From: Fusobacterium varium | GTDB lineage: Bacteria > Fusobacteriota > Fusobacteriia > Fusobacteriales > Fusobacteriaceae | Direction: 5' to 3' | DNA length: 64,000 bases | Assembly (NCBI GenBank): GCA_002356455.1 | Contig: AP017968.1 | Location: 1,922,001 to 1,986,000 of the forward strand | Shown here: piece by piece, positions 18,348 to 27,016 of the stretch | How the letters are laid out: each line of letters begins with the position of its first letter | Numbering within the stretch: the stretch's first letter is position 1 | Translations under genes and position numbers: made by a program | The notes under the pieces: generated by a model | Told to the model about the DNA's origin: nothing | The model's input: only the letters and a program-made list of their open reading frames with translations | The model's database searches: none

Positions 18348-20936
18348 TTAATGTCTTCCATCAAAGAAACTTATAGTAGTTATATCCTCCTCAAATGAAA
18401 AATATTTTCTTTTTCCTATATATGTTTGATTATTCTCCCTTTTCACTCCTGTTACATAAAATCCCCAGAAATTGGCATCTGTATAGGCAAAAAATTTAGT
18501 TTCCCCATTCAGTATGCTGTCAAGTTCTTCCTGTCCAAAGTGTCCATTGAGCATTTCCAGCACTTCTAATTCATCTATTTCTTTATAATCTTCTGGCTTA
18601 TTTATATATGTAAAATATTTCTTTATTTCCTGTTCTTTATTTTTCAGATGTAAAGGTAAAATTTCAGTAGAAGATATTTTCTTTATATATCCAGAACTTG
18701 ATCCTGCCTGCTCCCCTGTTCTCAGTATTTCTATCTCTTCTCCTGTATACTTTCTTCCATGAAGTGAATATGGTACTATTGGAATATCATTCTTTACAGA
18801 TACTTTTATATTTCCTATTTTACTTGAATTCAAATACCTGATTGCTCCATCCAGACAGCTTATCTTCAGCTGCTGTTCATCTTCTTCCATATTTCTTCTG
18901 AAGTCTATCATTTTACCTGGAACAAATTCTTTTAATATGTCATTAAAAAGATTTACTTTGCAAGTCTGTCCACTTAATTTTATCAGTGAATAGTCGAAAA
19001 TTATTCCGGTTTCATAATATGATGTCAGAAATCTTCTGAATATTTCATATATATCTCCTTTTATCAATTTCACTATCTCACTTTTATTTATTATTATGTT
19101 AGGAAATACAGTTATATTCCTAATGTACCCTCCATCATATACATTTAGATTCCAGCTTGGAAGATATGTTGAAGCTAAGTCACTGTTTTCATATCTCACA
19201 CTGTCAAATTTGGTTCTTATTATTGTACTTCTCTTAAAAAGCTCCCTTTTCAAAAGTTCTGCTATTTCCCACATAAAGAAAAAATTATTTTTTACCTTTG
19301 AATATACATCACTTGCTTTATTTTCAAATTCACCAAATTTTGTGGGTATAATCTTTTCAGCTTTTTCATATTCCTCTTCTAATATTTCATATATTTTTTT
19401 AACTCCCTTTTCATCTACATCTCTATATATGAGCTCACTAATATTAGGAATAAGGTCATTTATACCTACAGTATCTTTTTTATTTGTATAATATTGGGAA
19501 AGTAATATTTTAAGATACTGCATTATTCTGTAAGTAATATTATTTCCCCCAAAGCTTTCCTCACTATTTTCAAAGGTAGTTTTTATATCAATATCATAAT
19601 TTATTTCTTCAGAGTTTATTTTAAATACACATGAGGCAAGATCAGTAGTTCCACCACCACAATCTATTATGAGAGCTTTATATTCCTCATTGTCCTCAAA
19701 TTTTCCTTTTCCTATTATTCTTTCAATTGAGTTATAGAGAACTGCAACCCCTTCATCTAAAGCATTTTCTTCTATAATCTTGTAGTCAGGAAGAATTTCT
19801 TTAAACATATTTAGAAATTCACTCTTTAATTTTACTGGTGTAGTTATATGTATATTTCTAAATCTGCATTTAAAAAGAGATTCAGCTCTATCAACAATAT
19901 AATCTATATATGCCTTAATGATTTTCTTTCTCTCTATATATCTGATATCCCCATTTTCATCAACTATTCTCTCTTTTTCATCTATAGACTTTACCCAGTT
20001 TTTTATTCCATAAAATACGCTTCCTTTTAAATTATAGTTGCTGTTTTTTAGTTTTTCCTCTACTTCATATCCAAAAGCATATTTTATATTCTCCTCATCA
20101 AAACAATTTTTTACATATACCACTGTTGGTATAACATTTGCATACTCTTCCTCATTTTTAGGAAATTTCACATAATTTATTTTGTCTAAGAACATATGCC
20201 CACTGAGTATTTTATGCTGAGGCAGATTTTTTATGTAGTATTTATCCAAATACACTCCAGCTGTTGTATTAGCAGTTCCAAAATCTATACATAAAGGAGT
20301 ATCTGTAATTTCCAAATCTAAAAAATGGAAACTATCCAGGGGAATTTGATAGTAGTTTAAAGACATAGGCATACTACCCTCATTTTTTTCTTTGTAATAA
20401 GCATTAAATAAAAATTTCTCATCACTTCTGTTGAAAAAAATCAAAGAGTAGTTTTGATTCTTTAAGTTTTCTAATCTTAATAGTTTTTCATCACTTTTTA
20501 TAAAGAAAGAGTTTCTCTCACTCTTATTTCTTGAAAGCTGAAAAATTCCGCACAGGTAACTGTTTCCATTCATCAAAAAAATATTATTGTCTGAAATATG
20601 TTCTGGAATAGTGATTTTATAGTCATCTTCATCACTCAAAGGCATACCTTTGTATATTACTACTTTATGAGGTATTTTAATATTATTTGAATCATTGAGC
20701 TTGAATCCCAACCTTGTATCAAAAAGCTCCTGAAGTCTTTCTATTCCATTTTCTTTATATGAATCTATTCCATATACTTTCTCTCTGCTTCTATACTTCA
20801 ATATTATATTTATAAGTTCACTTCTATTTAGATTTTCTCTGAAACCTTCTATAAGTTTTTCATCTACACATATTTTATGCAGATCATAATATGTCTTTCT
20901 TTTTAATTCATCATAGATATAGTACTGTTTCATCAT
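18348..20936 (-). CDS. Hsp70/actin-fold ATPase with a long N-terminal extension
   Basis: 862 residues. The actin/Hsp70 fold begins late: phosphate-1 motif CIDFGTANTTAG at about 216-227, phosphate-2 motif ALIIDCGGGTTDLASC at about 421-436, and an adenosine-type motif SGQTCKVNLFNDI further on. Residues 1-210 are a separate unknown domain. It is unlike DnaK: no DVTPLSLGIE-type block or standard substrate domain is visible, and the ATPase core carries long insertions. ATP binding and hydrolysis are likely. With the cluster's own DnaJ it may form a dedicated chaperone pair for assembling or dismantling the contractile apparatus. It overlaps the kinase gene by 4 bp (ATGA), so translation is coupled. 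Confidence 0.8.
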   Translation of the reverse strand: MMKQYYIYDELKRKTYYDLHKICVDEKLIEGFRENLNRSELINIILKYRSREKVYGIDSYKENGIERLQELFDTRLGFKLNDSNNIKIPHKVVIYKGMPLSDEDDYKITIPEHISDNNIFLMNGNSYLCGIFQLSRNKSERNSFFIKSDEKLLRLENLKNQNYSLIFFNRSDEKFLFNAYYKEKNEGSMPMSLNYYQIPLDSFHFLDLEITDTPLCIDFGTANTTAGVYLDKYYIKNLPQHKILSGHMFLDKINYVKFPKNEEEYANVIPTVVYVKNCFDEENIKYAFGYEVEEKLKNSNYNLKGSVFYGIKNWVKSIDEKERIVDENGDIRYIERKKIIKAYIDYIVDRAESLFKCRFRNIHITTPVKLKSEFLNMFKEILPDYKIIEENALDEGVAVLYNSIERIIGKGKFEDNEEYKALIIDCGGGTTDLASCVFKINSEEINYDIDIKTTFENSEESFGGNNITYRIMQYLKILLSQYYTNKKDTVGINDLIPNISELIYRDVDEKGVKKIYEILEEEYEKAEKIIPTKFGEFENKASDVYSKVKNNFFFMWEIAELLKRELFKRSTIIRTKFDSVRYENSDLASTYLPSWNLNVYDGGYIRNITVFPNIIINKSEIVKLIKGDIYEIFRRFLTSYYETGIIFDYSLIKLSGQTCKVNLFNDILKEFVPGKMIDFRRNMEEDEQQLKISCLDGAIRYLNSSKIGNIKVSVKNDIPIVPYSLHGRKYTGEEIEILRTGEQAGSSSGYIKKISSTEILPLHLKNKEQEIKKYFTYINKPEDYKEIDELEVLEMLNGHFGQEELDSILNGETKFFAYTDANFWGFYVTGVKRENNQTYIGKRKYFSFEEDITTISFFDGRH

Positions 20937-21640
20937 TCTCTCCTGATTGTTTTGATAGCACTTATTAGCTCATATGTGCTTTTAAATCTCTTTTCTTTTT
21001 TATCAGCCAGTCCGATTTTAAATATCTCGTTGTTTTCTATATGATTATGGTAATTCTGATTACTTAAAAGCCAGTAATATACTGCAGTAATACTGTAAAT
21101 ATCATCCTGAACAGCTCTTTTTGACCCTTGAATAAATATCTCAGGTGATGAAAATCCCTTGCTCCCTTGAATATATATACTTTCTTCTCCTCTGAAAGAT
21201 ACTGCTCCAAAATCAATGAGGTATATTTTTTCTCCATCATATATTATATTTCCAGGTTTTATATCACAATGTACGACCCCAAGTTTATGAAGCTTTCCTG
21301 CTGTCTCACATATACTGCATATTATTTTTTCTATTTCCTCTGCAGAAATTCTTTTGCTTTTAACATATGTCTGCAGATTTCTTCCATTGATATAAGACAA
21401 GTGGAGATAATTTTCTCCACTGTCTATATATTTAGGTATTTCCTCTATATTCAGAAGATTCAAAACCTGTTTTTCTAATTGAAACTGTTCTTTTATTTTC
21501 TGATATTTATCCTGAAAAGATAAATATTCAGGATTTATTAATTTTAATATACTTTTCTCTCCACTCTCATTGGTTATTAAATAAGTAATAAATTGCTCCC
21601 CATTTCTTAGAAGAATGGAATCCAGTTGCTTTCTTTCCAA
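20933..21640 (-). CDS. Ser/Thr protein kinase, compact catalytic domain
   Basis: 235 residues, kinase domain only, no membrane helix. Catalytic residues are visible: Lys33 (SILKLI), catalytic loop VVHCDIKPGNII with Asp126, Lys128 and Asn131, and Asp143 in IDFG. The glycine-rich loop is poor (LRNGEQFITYLI). An activation segment and 'GSKGFSSPE' (APE-like) follow, so it looks active. It fits the PpkA role in type VI threonine-phosphorylation control, but is cytosolic and much shorter. It overlaps the PP2C-like gene upstream by 34 bp and the Hsp70-like gene downstream by 4 bp. Likely substrates are the FHA protein or other cluster members (inference). Confidence 0.85.
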   Translation of the reverse strand: MERKQLDSILLRNGEQFITYLITNESGEKSILKLINPEYLSFQDKYQKIKEQFQLEKQVLNLLNIEEIPKYIDSGENYLHLSYINGRNLQTYVKSKRISAEEIEKIICSICETAGKLHKLGVVHCDIKPGNIIYDGEKIYLIDFGAVSFRGEESIYIQGSKGFSSPEIFIQGSKRAVQDDIYSITAVYYWLLSNQNYHNHIENNEIFKIGLADKKEKRFKSTYELISAIKTIRRE

Positions 21641-23871
21641 GCTGCCTTCTCCTTTTTCGTAACTTCTTCCATAAGTTTGTCATAATTTTCTTTTTCAAAA
21701 TATTTATTACCTTCAAGTTTTTTATACTTTTCTATGGCTTCTTTATAGATTTTTCTAGATTCTTTATACTTTTTATTGCTGAAAAGTGTATCTCCTGTAG
21801 TTTCCAGTTTTTTAGTTTCAAGCATATTCTTCATAGTATCTATTTTTCCTTTTAAGTATTCCTGCTGTACAGCATTATTTGTATCAGCTGCTATTCCATA
21901 GGCTTCTTGATATTTCTCATATGCTAATTGATATTTTTCATTTTTGAAGAAAAGATCTGCTTCTGTCTGCATAGCATCAGCCATCTTCTGATTATCTTTC
22001 AGCTGAACTGAGATATCCTGCGATTTCTTGATTATAGATAAGGCTCTTTCATACTCCCCACTGTCTGCATAAGCTTTTGCTTCATTCAAATATGCCCTGC
22101 TTTCTTGAACTAAAGTTTTTCTAAGTTCATCTAATCTCAATATTTTCTCAGTAACCTCCATTCTTCTTGCTTCATCTCTTAGTTCTCCATATATTCCCTT
22201 AGCCATTTCCAGATATACTATAGCTCCATTTATATCTCTTGTTTCCATTTCATAAGCTCTTTTTTCATACATAAGTGCTGTATCATATTTTCTGTTTCTT
22301 ACTTTTGCCAGACGTTCTGCTTTTTCTGTTACCTCTGCCAGAAGGTCTATTTTATTGTATTTTAAAAATATTATTTTAGCTTCAAGATAATTTCTTATAG
22401 CTCCTTCTACATCATTATCCTGTACCATTATATCTGCTTCTGTCTTCATGTCATACGCTACAGCAAGAGCTTTGCTTGCCATTACAGACTCATCTAATTT
22501 TTTTGATATTTCATCTATTTTATTATATTTCAAATCTTTTAGCTGAGGTATTTTAGCTTTTCCCTCTTTATATTTTTCCTCTGCCTCTAAAAAATTATTA
22601 TTATTATATAATTTATCTCCTTCATTCAAATCTTCGAGTATACCCTGCAGGAATCCTATCTGCTCTATTTTTTTATCTACAAGAAGTATCTGTTTTCCAA
22701 GATTTATATTAGTTATTTTAGGAGAAAAGATAGTCCTATAAACAATATTTGCTTCTTTTGGACTTATTTCAAGAGCATTATATTCATTTTTACTCAATTC
22801 AAAAGAATTTAATGCTTTTTCAAAATCTCCTTCAGCTACTGCTTTTAAACCTTCCTCCTCATAAGTATATGCCTTCTCATATGTTATATCCCTTGTTCTT
22901 TTCAAACTGTATCCTCTATATAACAGGAATCCTATAATAAAAATAATAAATAAAATCACAAGATATTTTACATAGTTAAATTTAATTTTTTTCTTTCCAG
23001 ATGGCGAAACTTCATTAATAAATATTCCAGCCAGTGTGTAGTTAGGGACATTACTGCTGCTGTTTTCCTTGATTCTATCTTCTAAAGACCCTATCCATTT
23101 TCCTACACTGTCGGTTTTTGAAAGTTCAACCTCTATTTCAGATTCATCCAGATTTTCCCATGCCCCATGTGACATAAGGAGTATTCTGTCACCATCATAT
23201 AATTGAATTTTTTTTGATATTTCAGGGCTGATTCCATCTGCTTCACCCATATTTTGTGTAAGTTTATTTCTCTGACTGTGAAATCTTATTTCTTTATAGT
23301 CCAATTGATTAGCCTCATAAACCAAATGCGCTATTGAATCATCCCTTGTTTTTTCCCTCACAATATCATCTCTGATAAGATACAATCTCGCATTTCCTAC
23401 TGCTCCATATATCATAGAGGTATAATCTGTAAGAAATATAACTATTGAGGCACTCATTGCTCTTTTCTCTCTGCTTCTTTCTCTTATTTCCTCCAATTTT
23501 CTATGAGCTTTTAAAATAAGTTTTTTTAAATATCTTCTTGAAAACTTAGGTTTTTCTAGGAATTGAGCTATTATGCTTTCAGAAACTATCTTTGCTGCCT
23601 CTTCTCCCCCTCTTTCCTCATCAAATCCATCTGCCACTATCCAGCATCCAAAATCATTTAGTTCAGAATATGCAAAATAATCACAGTTTACTGTCTGCTT
23701 CCCTATTCTGGAAACAAAAGAGGTTATAAATTTACTCTCTGCCTTTCTTCCACTAATTGCAATTTCAGGGCTTTTTTCTTCAGCATCATTTGACTTTCCT
23801 GTTGGAACAAGAGATTTAGCTCTATTTATATTGGTTTTTACCCTTTTTGCATCTCTTAAAATATTATTCAT
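21607..23871 (-). CDS. PP2C-like (probably pseudophosphatase) membrane protein with TPR-like repeats
   Basis: 754 residues: PP2C-like domain (about 45-285), single membrane helix (about 302-319, LVILFIIFIIGFLLY), then about 430 residues of TPR-like helical pairs (for example YERALSIIKKSQDIS and KYQLAYEKYQEAYGIA). Asp64 (CDYF) and Asp81 (VADG) of the metal site remain, but S-D-G is SHG (234-236) and D-N-x-T is PNYT (276-279), while G-D-S-R is GNAR. Two of the usual metal ligands are therefore missing, as in its paralogue at 3245-5134. I infer a binding or sensing protein: cytosolic PP2C-fold coupled through the membrane to periplasmic TPRs. Confidence 0.8.
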   Translation of the reverse strand: MNNILRDAKRVKTNINRAKSLVPTGKSNDAEEKSPEIAISGRKAESKFITSFVSRIGKQTVNCDYFAYSELNDFGCWIVADGFDEERGGEEAAKIVSESIIAQFLEKPKFSRRYLKKLILKAHRKLEEIRERSREKRAMSASIVIFLTDYTSMIYGAVGNARLYLIRDDIVREKTRDDSIAHLVYEANQLDYKEIRFHSQRNKLTQNMGEADGISPEISKKIQLYDGDRILLMSHGAWENLDESEIEVELSKTDSVGKWIGSLEDRIKENSSSNVPNYTLAGIFINEVSPSGKKKIKFNYVKYLVILFIIFIIGFLLYRGYSLKRTRDITYEKAYTYEEEGLKAVAEGDFEKALNSFELSKNEYNALEISPKEANIVYRTIFSPKITNINLGKQILLVDKKIEQIGFLQGILEDLNEGDKLYNNNNFLEAEEKYKEGKAKIPQLKDLKYNKIDEISKKLDESVMASKALAVAYDMKTEADIMVQDNDVEGAIRNYLEAKIIFLKYNKIDLLAEVTEKAERLAKVRNRKYDTALMYEKRAYEMETRDINGAIVYLEMAKGIYGELRDEARRMEVTEKILRLDELRKTLVQESRAYLNEAKAYADSGEYERALSIIKKSQDISVQLKDNQKMADAMQTEADLFFKNEKYQLAYEKYQEAYGIAADTNNAVQQEYLKGKIDTMKNMLETKKLETTGDTLFSNKKYKESRKIYKEAIEKYKKLEGNKYFEKENYDKLMEEVTKKEKAAWKESNWIPFF

Positions 23872-23880
23872 ATTTTTCCC

Positions 23881-24411
23881 CTACTCTTTATCTATTTTCC
23901 AATCAAATTCTTCTCCACATAATGCGACGAATACAAATTTTGAAGTCCCCATTTCAATTACATCAAATGAAGAAAGCTTCATTGGAGCATATACTGCCTC
24001 CCCTTGTACATAAACAATTCCATTTCCATCTCCAGGAGTTATTACAAATTCTCTATTTTTAGGATTATAAGCTATGATTGCATGATTTTTTCTTGAGATA
24101 TTGTTATCTCCCTCCAAACAGATATCCATTTCAGGGGCTCTTCCTATGAAGTTCTTTTCTGATTTAAGTTTAAAATCTTTTCCTTTTTCATATCCGTTGA
24201 AACATACCAGCCACCCTACAACTGGGTCTACAGCTAATTCATTTGCCCAGTATGCAACAGTTTTATCATCTTCAACATCTACCTGATCCATAGGTATTTC
24301 TTCTCTTACAGCTATATCTTCAAGTCTGTCAGTATTATTACAATATGGACACTCCTTATATCTAGCTGCATTATATACATGTCCGTTTTCACATCTTTCT
24401 AATTTCATCAT
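23881..24411 (-). CDS. FHA protein with N-terminal zinc ribbon
   Basis: 177 residues from the ATG that suits the GGAGG ribosome site (an upstream in-frame ATG at 24441 lies before that site). N-terminal zinc ribbon: C..GHVYNAARYKECPYC. A linker holds a conserved-looking DDKTVAYW with Thr51, a good candidate phosphosite. FHA domain about residues 68-165 with key residues in FIGRAPEMD (Gly90, Arg91) and NISRKNHA (Ser106, His110). FHA domains bind phosphothreonine. With the kinase two genes away, this is the expected core of a phosphorylation switch similar to Fha1/PpkA/PppA of type VI secretion (inference). Confidence 0.85.
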   Translation of the reverse strand: MMKLERCENGHVYNAARYKECPYCNNTDRLEDIAVREEIPMDQVDVEDDKTVAYWANELAVDPVVGWLVCFNGYEKGKDFKLKSEKNFIGRAPEMDICLEGDNNISRKNHAIIAYNPKNREFVITPGDGNGIVYVQGEAVYAPMKLSSFDVIEMGTSKFVFVALCGEEFDWKIDKE

Positions 24412-24447
24412 AATTTCTTTCCTCCGATTTTTTATTTTCATTAATAT

Positions 24448-25110
24448 TTACTTTACAAGCAGAGCCACTGTTGATATATATATGATATCTCCACTCTGTA
24501 CTTTTACTGGTGCATTCCCTATTTTTATTTTTCTGTTATCTGCATATCTTTGTATTCCTGTACCATTTAATGAACCTAAATCTTCCACAAACCATCCAGT
24601 ATCGCTTTTATTTAATATTGCATGTCTTTTACTTATCAATGAAGAGTATGCAGTATCTCCAAGATTGATGTCGACTCTCATTCTTGCACTTTTTCCAATT
24701 ATTAAAGAATTTGCTTTTCCTATTGGCCATGTTTTAATATCATATCCTTCTTCATTTTTAAGTATGACATGGGTTATATTATTCCTTGACTGTTCTCTCT
24801 TATCCTCTATGCTTTTTACAATTCTTGAGTCTCTCACAAACTGAGATTTTTCATACATAATCAAATCTCTTTTCAATTTCCAGCTGTAGTAAAAAAGATC
24901 AGCTATAACAAATCCCATTATCATCATTGAAATTATTATTAATATCTCCTTAGAAAAATGAAAATAATAAACTAATCCAAATGAAGCTATAAGAACTATT
25001 CCCCAGAAAATATAATTTACTTTTCTTTCTTTTATCTCACTTTTCCGCATTTCTTTCTTTTGATATTTTTTAATTTCCCTTTTCAATCTCCAATTCTTTA
25101 AAAATCTCAT
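24448..25110 (-). CDS. Membrane-anchored FHA protein
   Basis: 220 residues. A strongly basic N-terminus (KNWRLKREIKKYQKKEMRK) precedes two adjacent membrane helices (YIFWGIVLIASFGLVYYF and ILIIISMMIMGFVIADLFYY). A C-terminal cytosolic FHA domain follows (ISKRHAILN, FVEDLGSLNGTGI). The usual G-R at the start of the FHA site is G-K (IIGKSARM), so phosphothreonine binding may be altered. Overlaps dnaJ by 4 bp. Probably recruits phosphorylated partners to the inner membrane. Confidence 0.8.
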   Translation of the reverse strand: MRFLKNWRLKREIKKYQKKEMRKSEIKERKVNYIFWGIVLIASFGLVYYFHFSKEILIIISMMIMGFVIADLFYYSWKLKRDLIMYEKSQFVRDSRIVKSIEDKREQSRNNITHVILKNEEGYDIKTWPIGKANSLIIGKSARMRVDINLGDTAYSSLISKRHAILNKSDTGWFVEDLGSLNGTGIQRYADNRKIKIGNAPVKVQSGDIIYISTVALLVK

Positions 25111-25553
25111 TTTTTCTTCCTCCTATTAAATGAAAAAAAAGATTCAAACATATTATTTGTCTGTTCTTTCATTTTACTATCCCCTTTTTCTGTTGATTTT
25201 TTCTCTGGATCGAAAAATTTTCCAAACATACTATTCATTCCTTCTTTGGTAAATTTTTCATAGATATCTCCATATCCCTCCTGCTCCCTTTTTGATCTAG
25301 TTTTCTTATTTTTTCCATATCCATTTTTTGATTCTGCTATTTTGTCATATTCATTCCTTTTTTCATCATCACTAAGAATAGTATAAGCATCATTTATTTC
25401 TCTAAATCTTTTTTCAGCTTCTGTCTTTTCTTTTTCAGATGCATTTACCATTCTATCTGGATGATACTTTTTAGCTAGTTCTCTATATTTCTTTTTTATT
25501 TCATCTTTTCCAGAATTAGCATTTACTCCAAGTATCTCATACAAACTTTTCAT
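25107..25553 (-). CDS. DnaJ-domain co-chaperone
   Basis: 148 residues. N-terminal J domain (residues 1-70) with the HPD motif at 31-33 (KKYHPDRM) and a typical start (SLYEILGVNANSGKDEIKKK). The rest is a charged, low-complexity tail without zinc fingers, so it is a class III J protein. HPD stimulates Hsp70 ATPase, and the likely partner is the Hsp70-like protein encoded in the same cluster. Overlaps the membrane FHA gene by 4 bp and lies 4 bp after the 259-residue gene. Confidence 0.9.
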   Translation of the reverse strand: MKSLYEILGVNANSGKDEIKKKYRELAKKYHPDRMVNASEKEKTEAEKRFREINDAYTILSDDEKRNEYDKIAESKNGYGKNKKTRSKREQEGYGDIYEKFTKEGMNSMFGKFFDPEKKSTEKGDSKMKEQTNNMFESFFSFNRRKKK

Positions 25554-25557
25554 TTCA

Positions 25558-26337
25558 TCACTCCACCATCATCAGATTTTTCTTTTTAATATTATTATTC
25601 TTTATGAATCTACTGTTTTTCATATTATTATATATTTCTCTAAGATACTCATATATTTTTTGATTATCTGCTTGAGAACACTCTTCTCTTATTTTTCTCT
25701 TTATATATGAATTAAGCAGATCTCTGGATACGGAATCATTCAATACCATACTGCAGAAAACTTCATCTAGACTTTCCATTTCTTTTTCATCAAATACTCT
25801 TTCAGCATACATTTTTAAAAGTTTTTTGGAAAAAGAACTTCCTGAAGATGTACTTGCAGGTTTGTATATTTCATTTACAATGTTATATTCTTTATCTATT
25901 CCTGTAAAAATTGAAGGATTTCTTATTTCGGCTCCTTCTCTCCTTTTGATTCTCACTAATTCCATTTCATTATTCTGGCATTTGTAATTACTCATAAATT
26001 GTATTTTCATAGAATATTTTTCATATTTTCCTTTCTCCACCTCTGCTGGAGGAAGAAATTTTATTTTTAATATGTAATCTCCATCTTCTACAGGTATTTC
26101 TATTTTTAATTTTTCTTTTATCTTATAATAAAAATTATTATATTTAATAACTCCTGGTGTAATATATAAAATTTCATTTTCTGTATAAGTTTCAATACCA
26201 CAAATAACCCCATCAGAATATTTATCATAGGATAAAGAATAATATTCATATGGAGTTTCTCTCATGTTGTCTAAAACTTCTTTATCAAGTATATTCCCTC
26301 GTCTGAATATAGGAATTTTATTTTCTATTGCTACCAA
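25558..26337 (-). CDS. Candidate baseplate or TssK-like component
   Basis: 259 residues, cytosolic. The N-terminal ~130 residues are beta-rich (IPIFRRGNILDKEVLD, ILYITPGVIKYNNFYYK, DYILKIKFLPPAEV) and recall the 'W..G..L...HF' shoulder region of TssK and phage receptor-binding proteins, without a decisive motif. A Ser-rich hinge (STSSGSSF) leads to an all-helical C-terminus. Lies between the Hcp-like gene and the chaperone/signalling block. Assignment is tentative. Confidence 0.5.
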   Translation of the reverse strand: MVAIENKIPIFRRGNILDKEVLDNMRETPYEYYSLSYDKYSDGVICGIETYTENEILYITPGVIKYNNFYYKIKEKLKIEIPVEDGDYILKIKFLPPAEVEKGKYEKYSMKIQFMSNYKCQNNEMELVRIKRREGAEIRNPSIFTGIDKEYNIVNEIYKPASTSSGSSFSKKLLKMYAERVFDEKEMESLDEVFCSMVLNDSVSRDLLNSYIKRKIREECSQADNQKIYEYLREIYNNMKNSRFIKNNNIKKKNLMMVE

Positions 26338-26362
26338 AATTCTTCCCCCTTGATTTTATGTT

Positions 26363-26433
26363 CTCTTTATTCTTCCAACTAACTTATTAATTGAAAGAAT
26401 AAAGAGTTGGAGAAAAATAATTTTCCTCCAACT
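26363..26433 (-). terminator. Two hairpins after the Hcp-like gene (partial terminator or mRNA stabiliser)
   Basis: AGTTGGAG (26405-26412) pairs with CTCCAACT (26426-26433). CTCTTTATTCTT (26363-26374) pairs perfectly with AAGAATAAAGAG (26395-26406). Read on the minus strand the first stem is followed by CTTTATTCTTTC. This placement would let hcp be made in excess over downstream genes. Confidence 0.6.
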
Positions 26434-26448
26434 GCAGTATGGCTGATA

Positions 26449-26883
26449 TTATTCTTCAGCTGCGTAACCACCTTCGATAGTTACAGTTTCTATTTTTTCT
26501 TTCTTTTGTTTGAAGATAGCTTTAAATTCCCCTACTCCGCCTTTATCATTATAATCTTCTGTGTAATCAAGAATAAAAGCATTAGGCAGGTCTATCTTTC
26601 TAACTACTACGCTTCCAGAAATAACTTCCAATGTAAGTTCTCTGTAAGCATCTGAGCTTTCAGCAGGTATCAATGACCATTTAGCCATTTTTTTAGTGTC
26701 ATCTGCCTCTTCCCCATTTACAGGAGTTATTATTTTCCCGTTTACTTCTAATATAACTCCTAAATCACTGGCCCTTGCATTTGAATCATCTGGAGTATCA
26801 GAAATGTATTTAACAGTAGTAATATTATCCATTCCTAAAGTAATCTCCTCATTTTTCCCTTTGATTTTAAGATTGAATCCCAT
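26449..26883 (-). CDS. Hcp-like tube protein
   Basis: 144 residues, no signal. Beta-rich, with the tube-family feel: GFNLKIKGK start, DLGVILEVNGKI, KMAKWSLIPAE, and the late NAFILDYTEDY followed by GGVGEFKAIFKQKKE. Length is near that of Hcp and of phage tube proteins. It follows the candidate sheath gene and is followed by stem-loops, fitting a highly expressed structural subunit. Sequence similarity to classical Hcp is not obvious by eye, so the call rests on size, pattern and context. Confidence 0.65.
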   Translation of the reverse strand: MGFNLKIKGKNEEITLGMDNITTVKYISDTPDDSNARASDLGVILEVNGKIITPVNGEEADDTKKMAKWSLIPAESSDAYRELTLEVISGSVVVRKIDLPNAFILDYTEDYNDKGGVGEFKAIFKQKKEKIETVTIEGGYAAEE

Positions 26884-26904
26884 GTAATCATCTCCTTTTT
26901 ATTT

Positions 26905-26992
26905 TAGATTAGGTATCCCTAATTTTTAATTATTCTAAGTACAAAATTTCTTACATCTTCATTGAATTTAGTATGTTAATAAGAACTGCATC
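26905..26992 (-). pseudogene. Relic copy of the 3' end of the sheath gene
   Basis: This stretch between the tube and sheath genes is a diverged copy (about three quarters identical by eye) of the adjacent 3' end of the sheath gene (27003-27090). In the matching frame it reads FNEDVRNFVLRIIKN then stop, against FNGDVKNLTLEITKN in the gene. A stop codon and substitutions show it is not functional. Confidence 0.7.
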
Positions 26993-27016
26993 TTTTTTAC
27001 TTCAAATTAAGTATTT

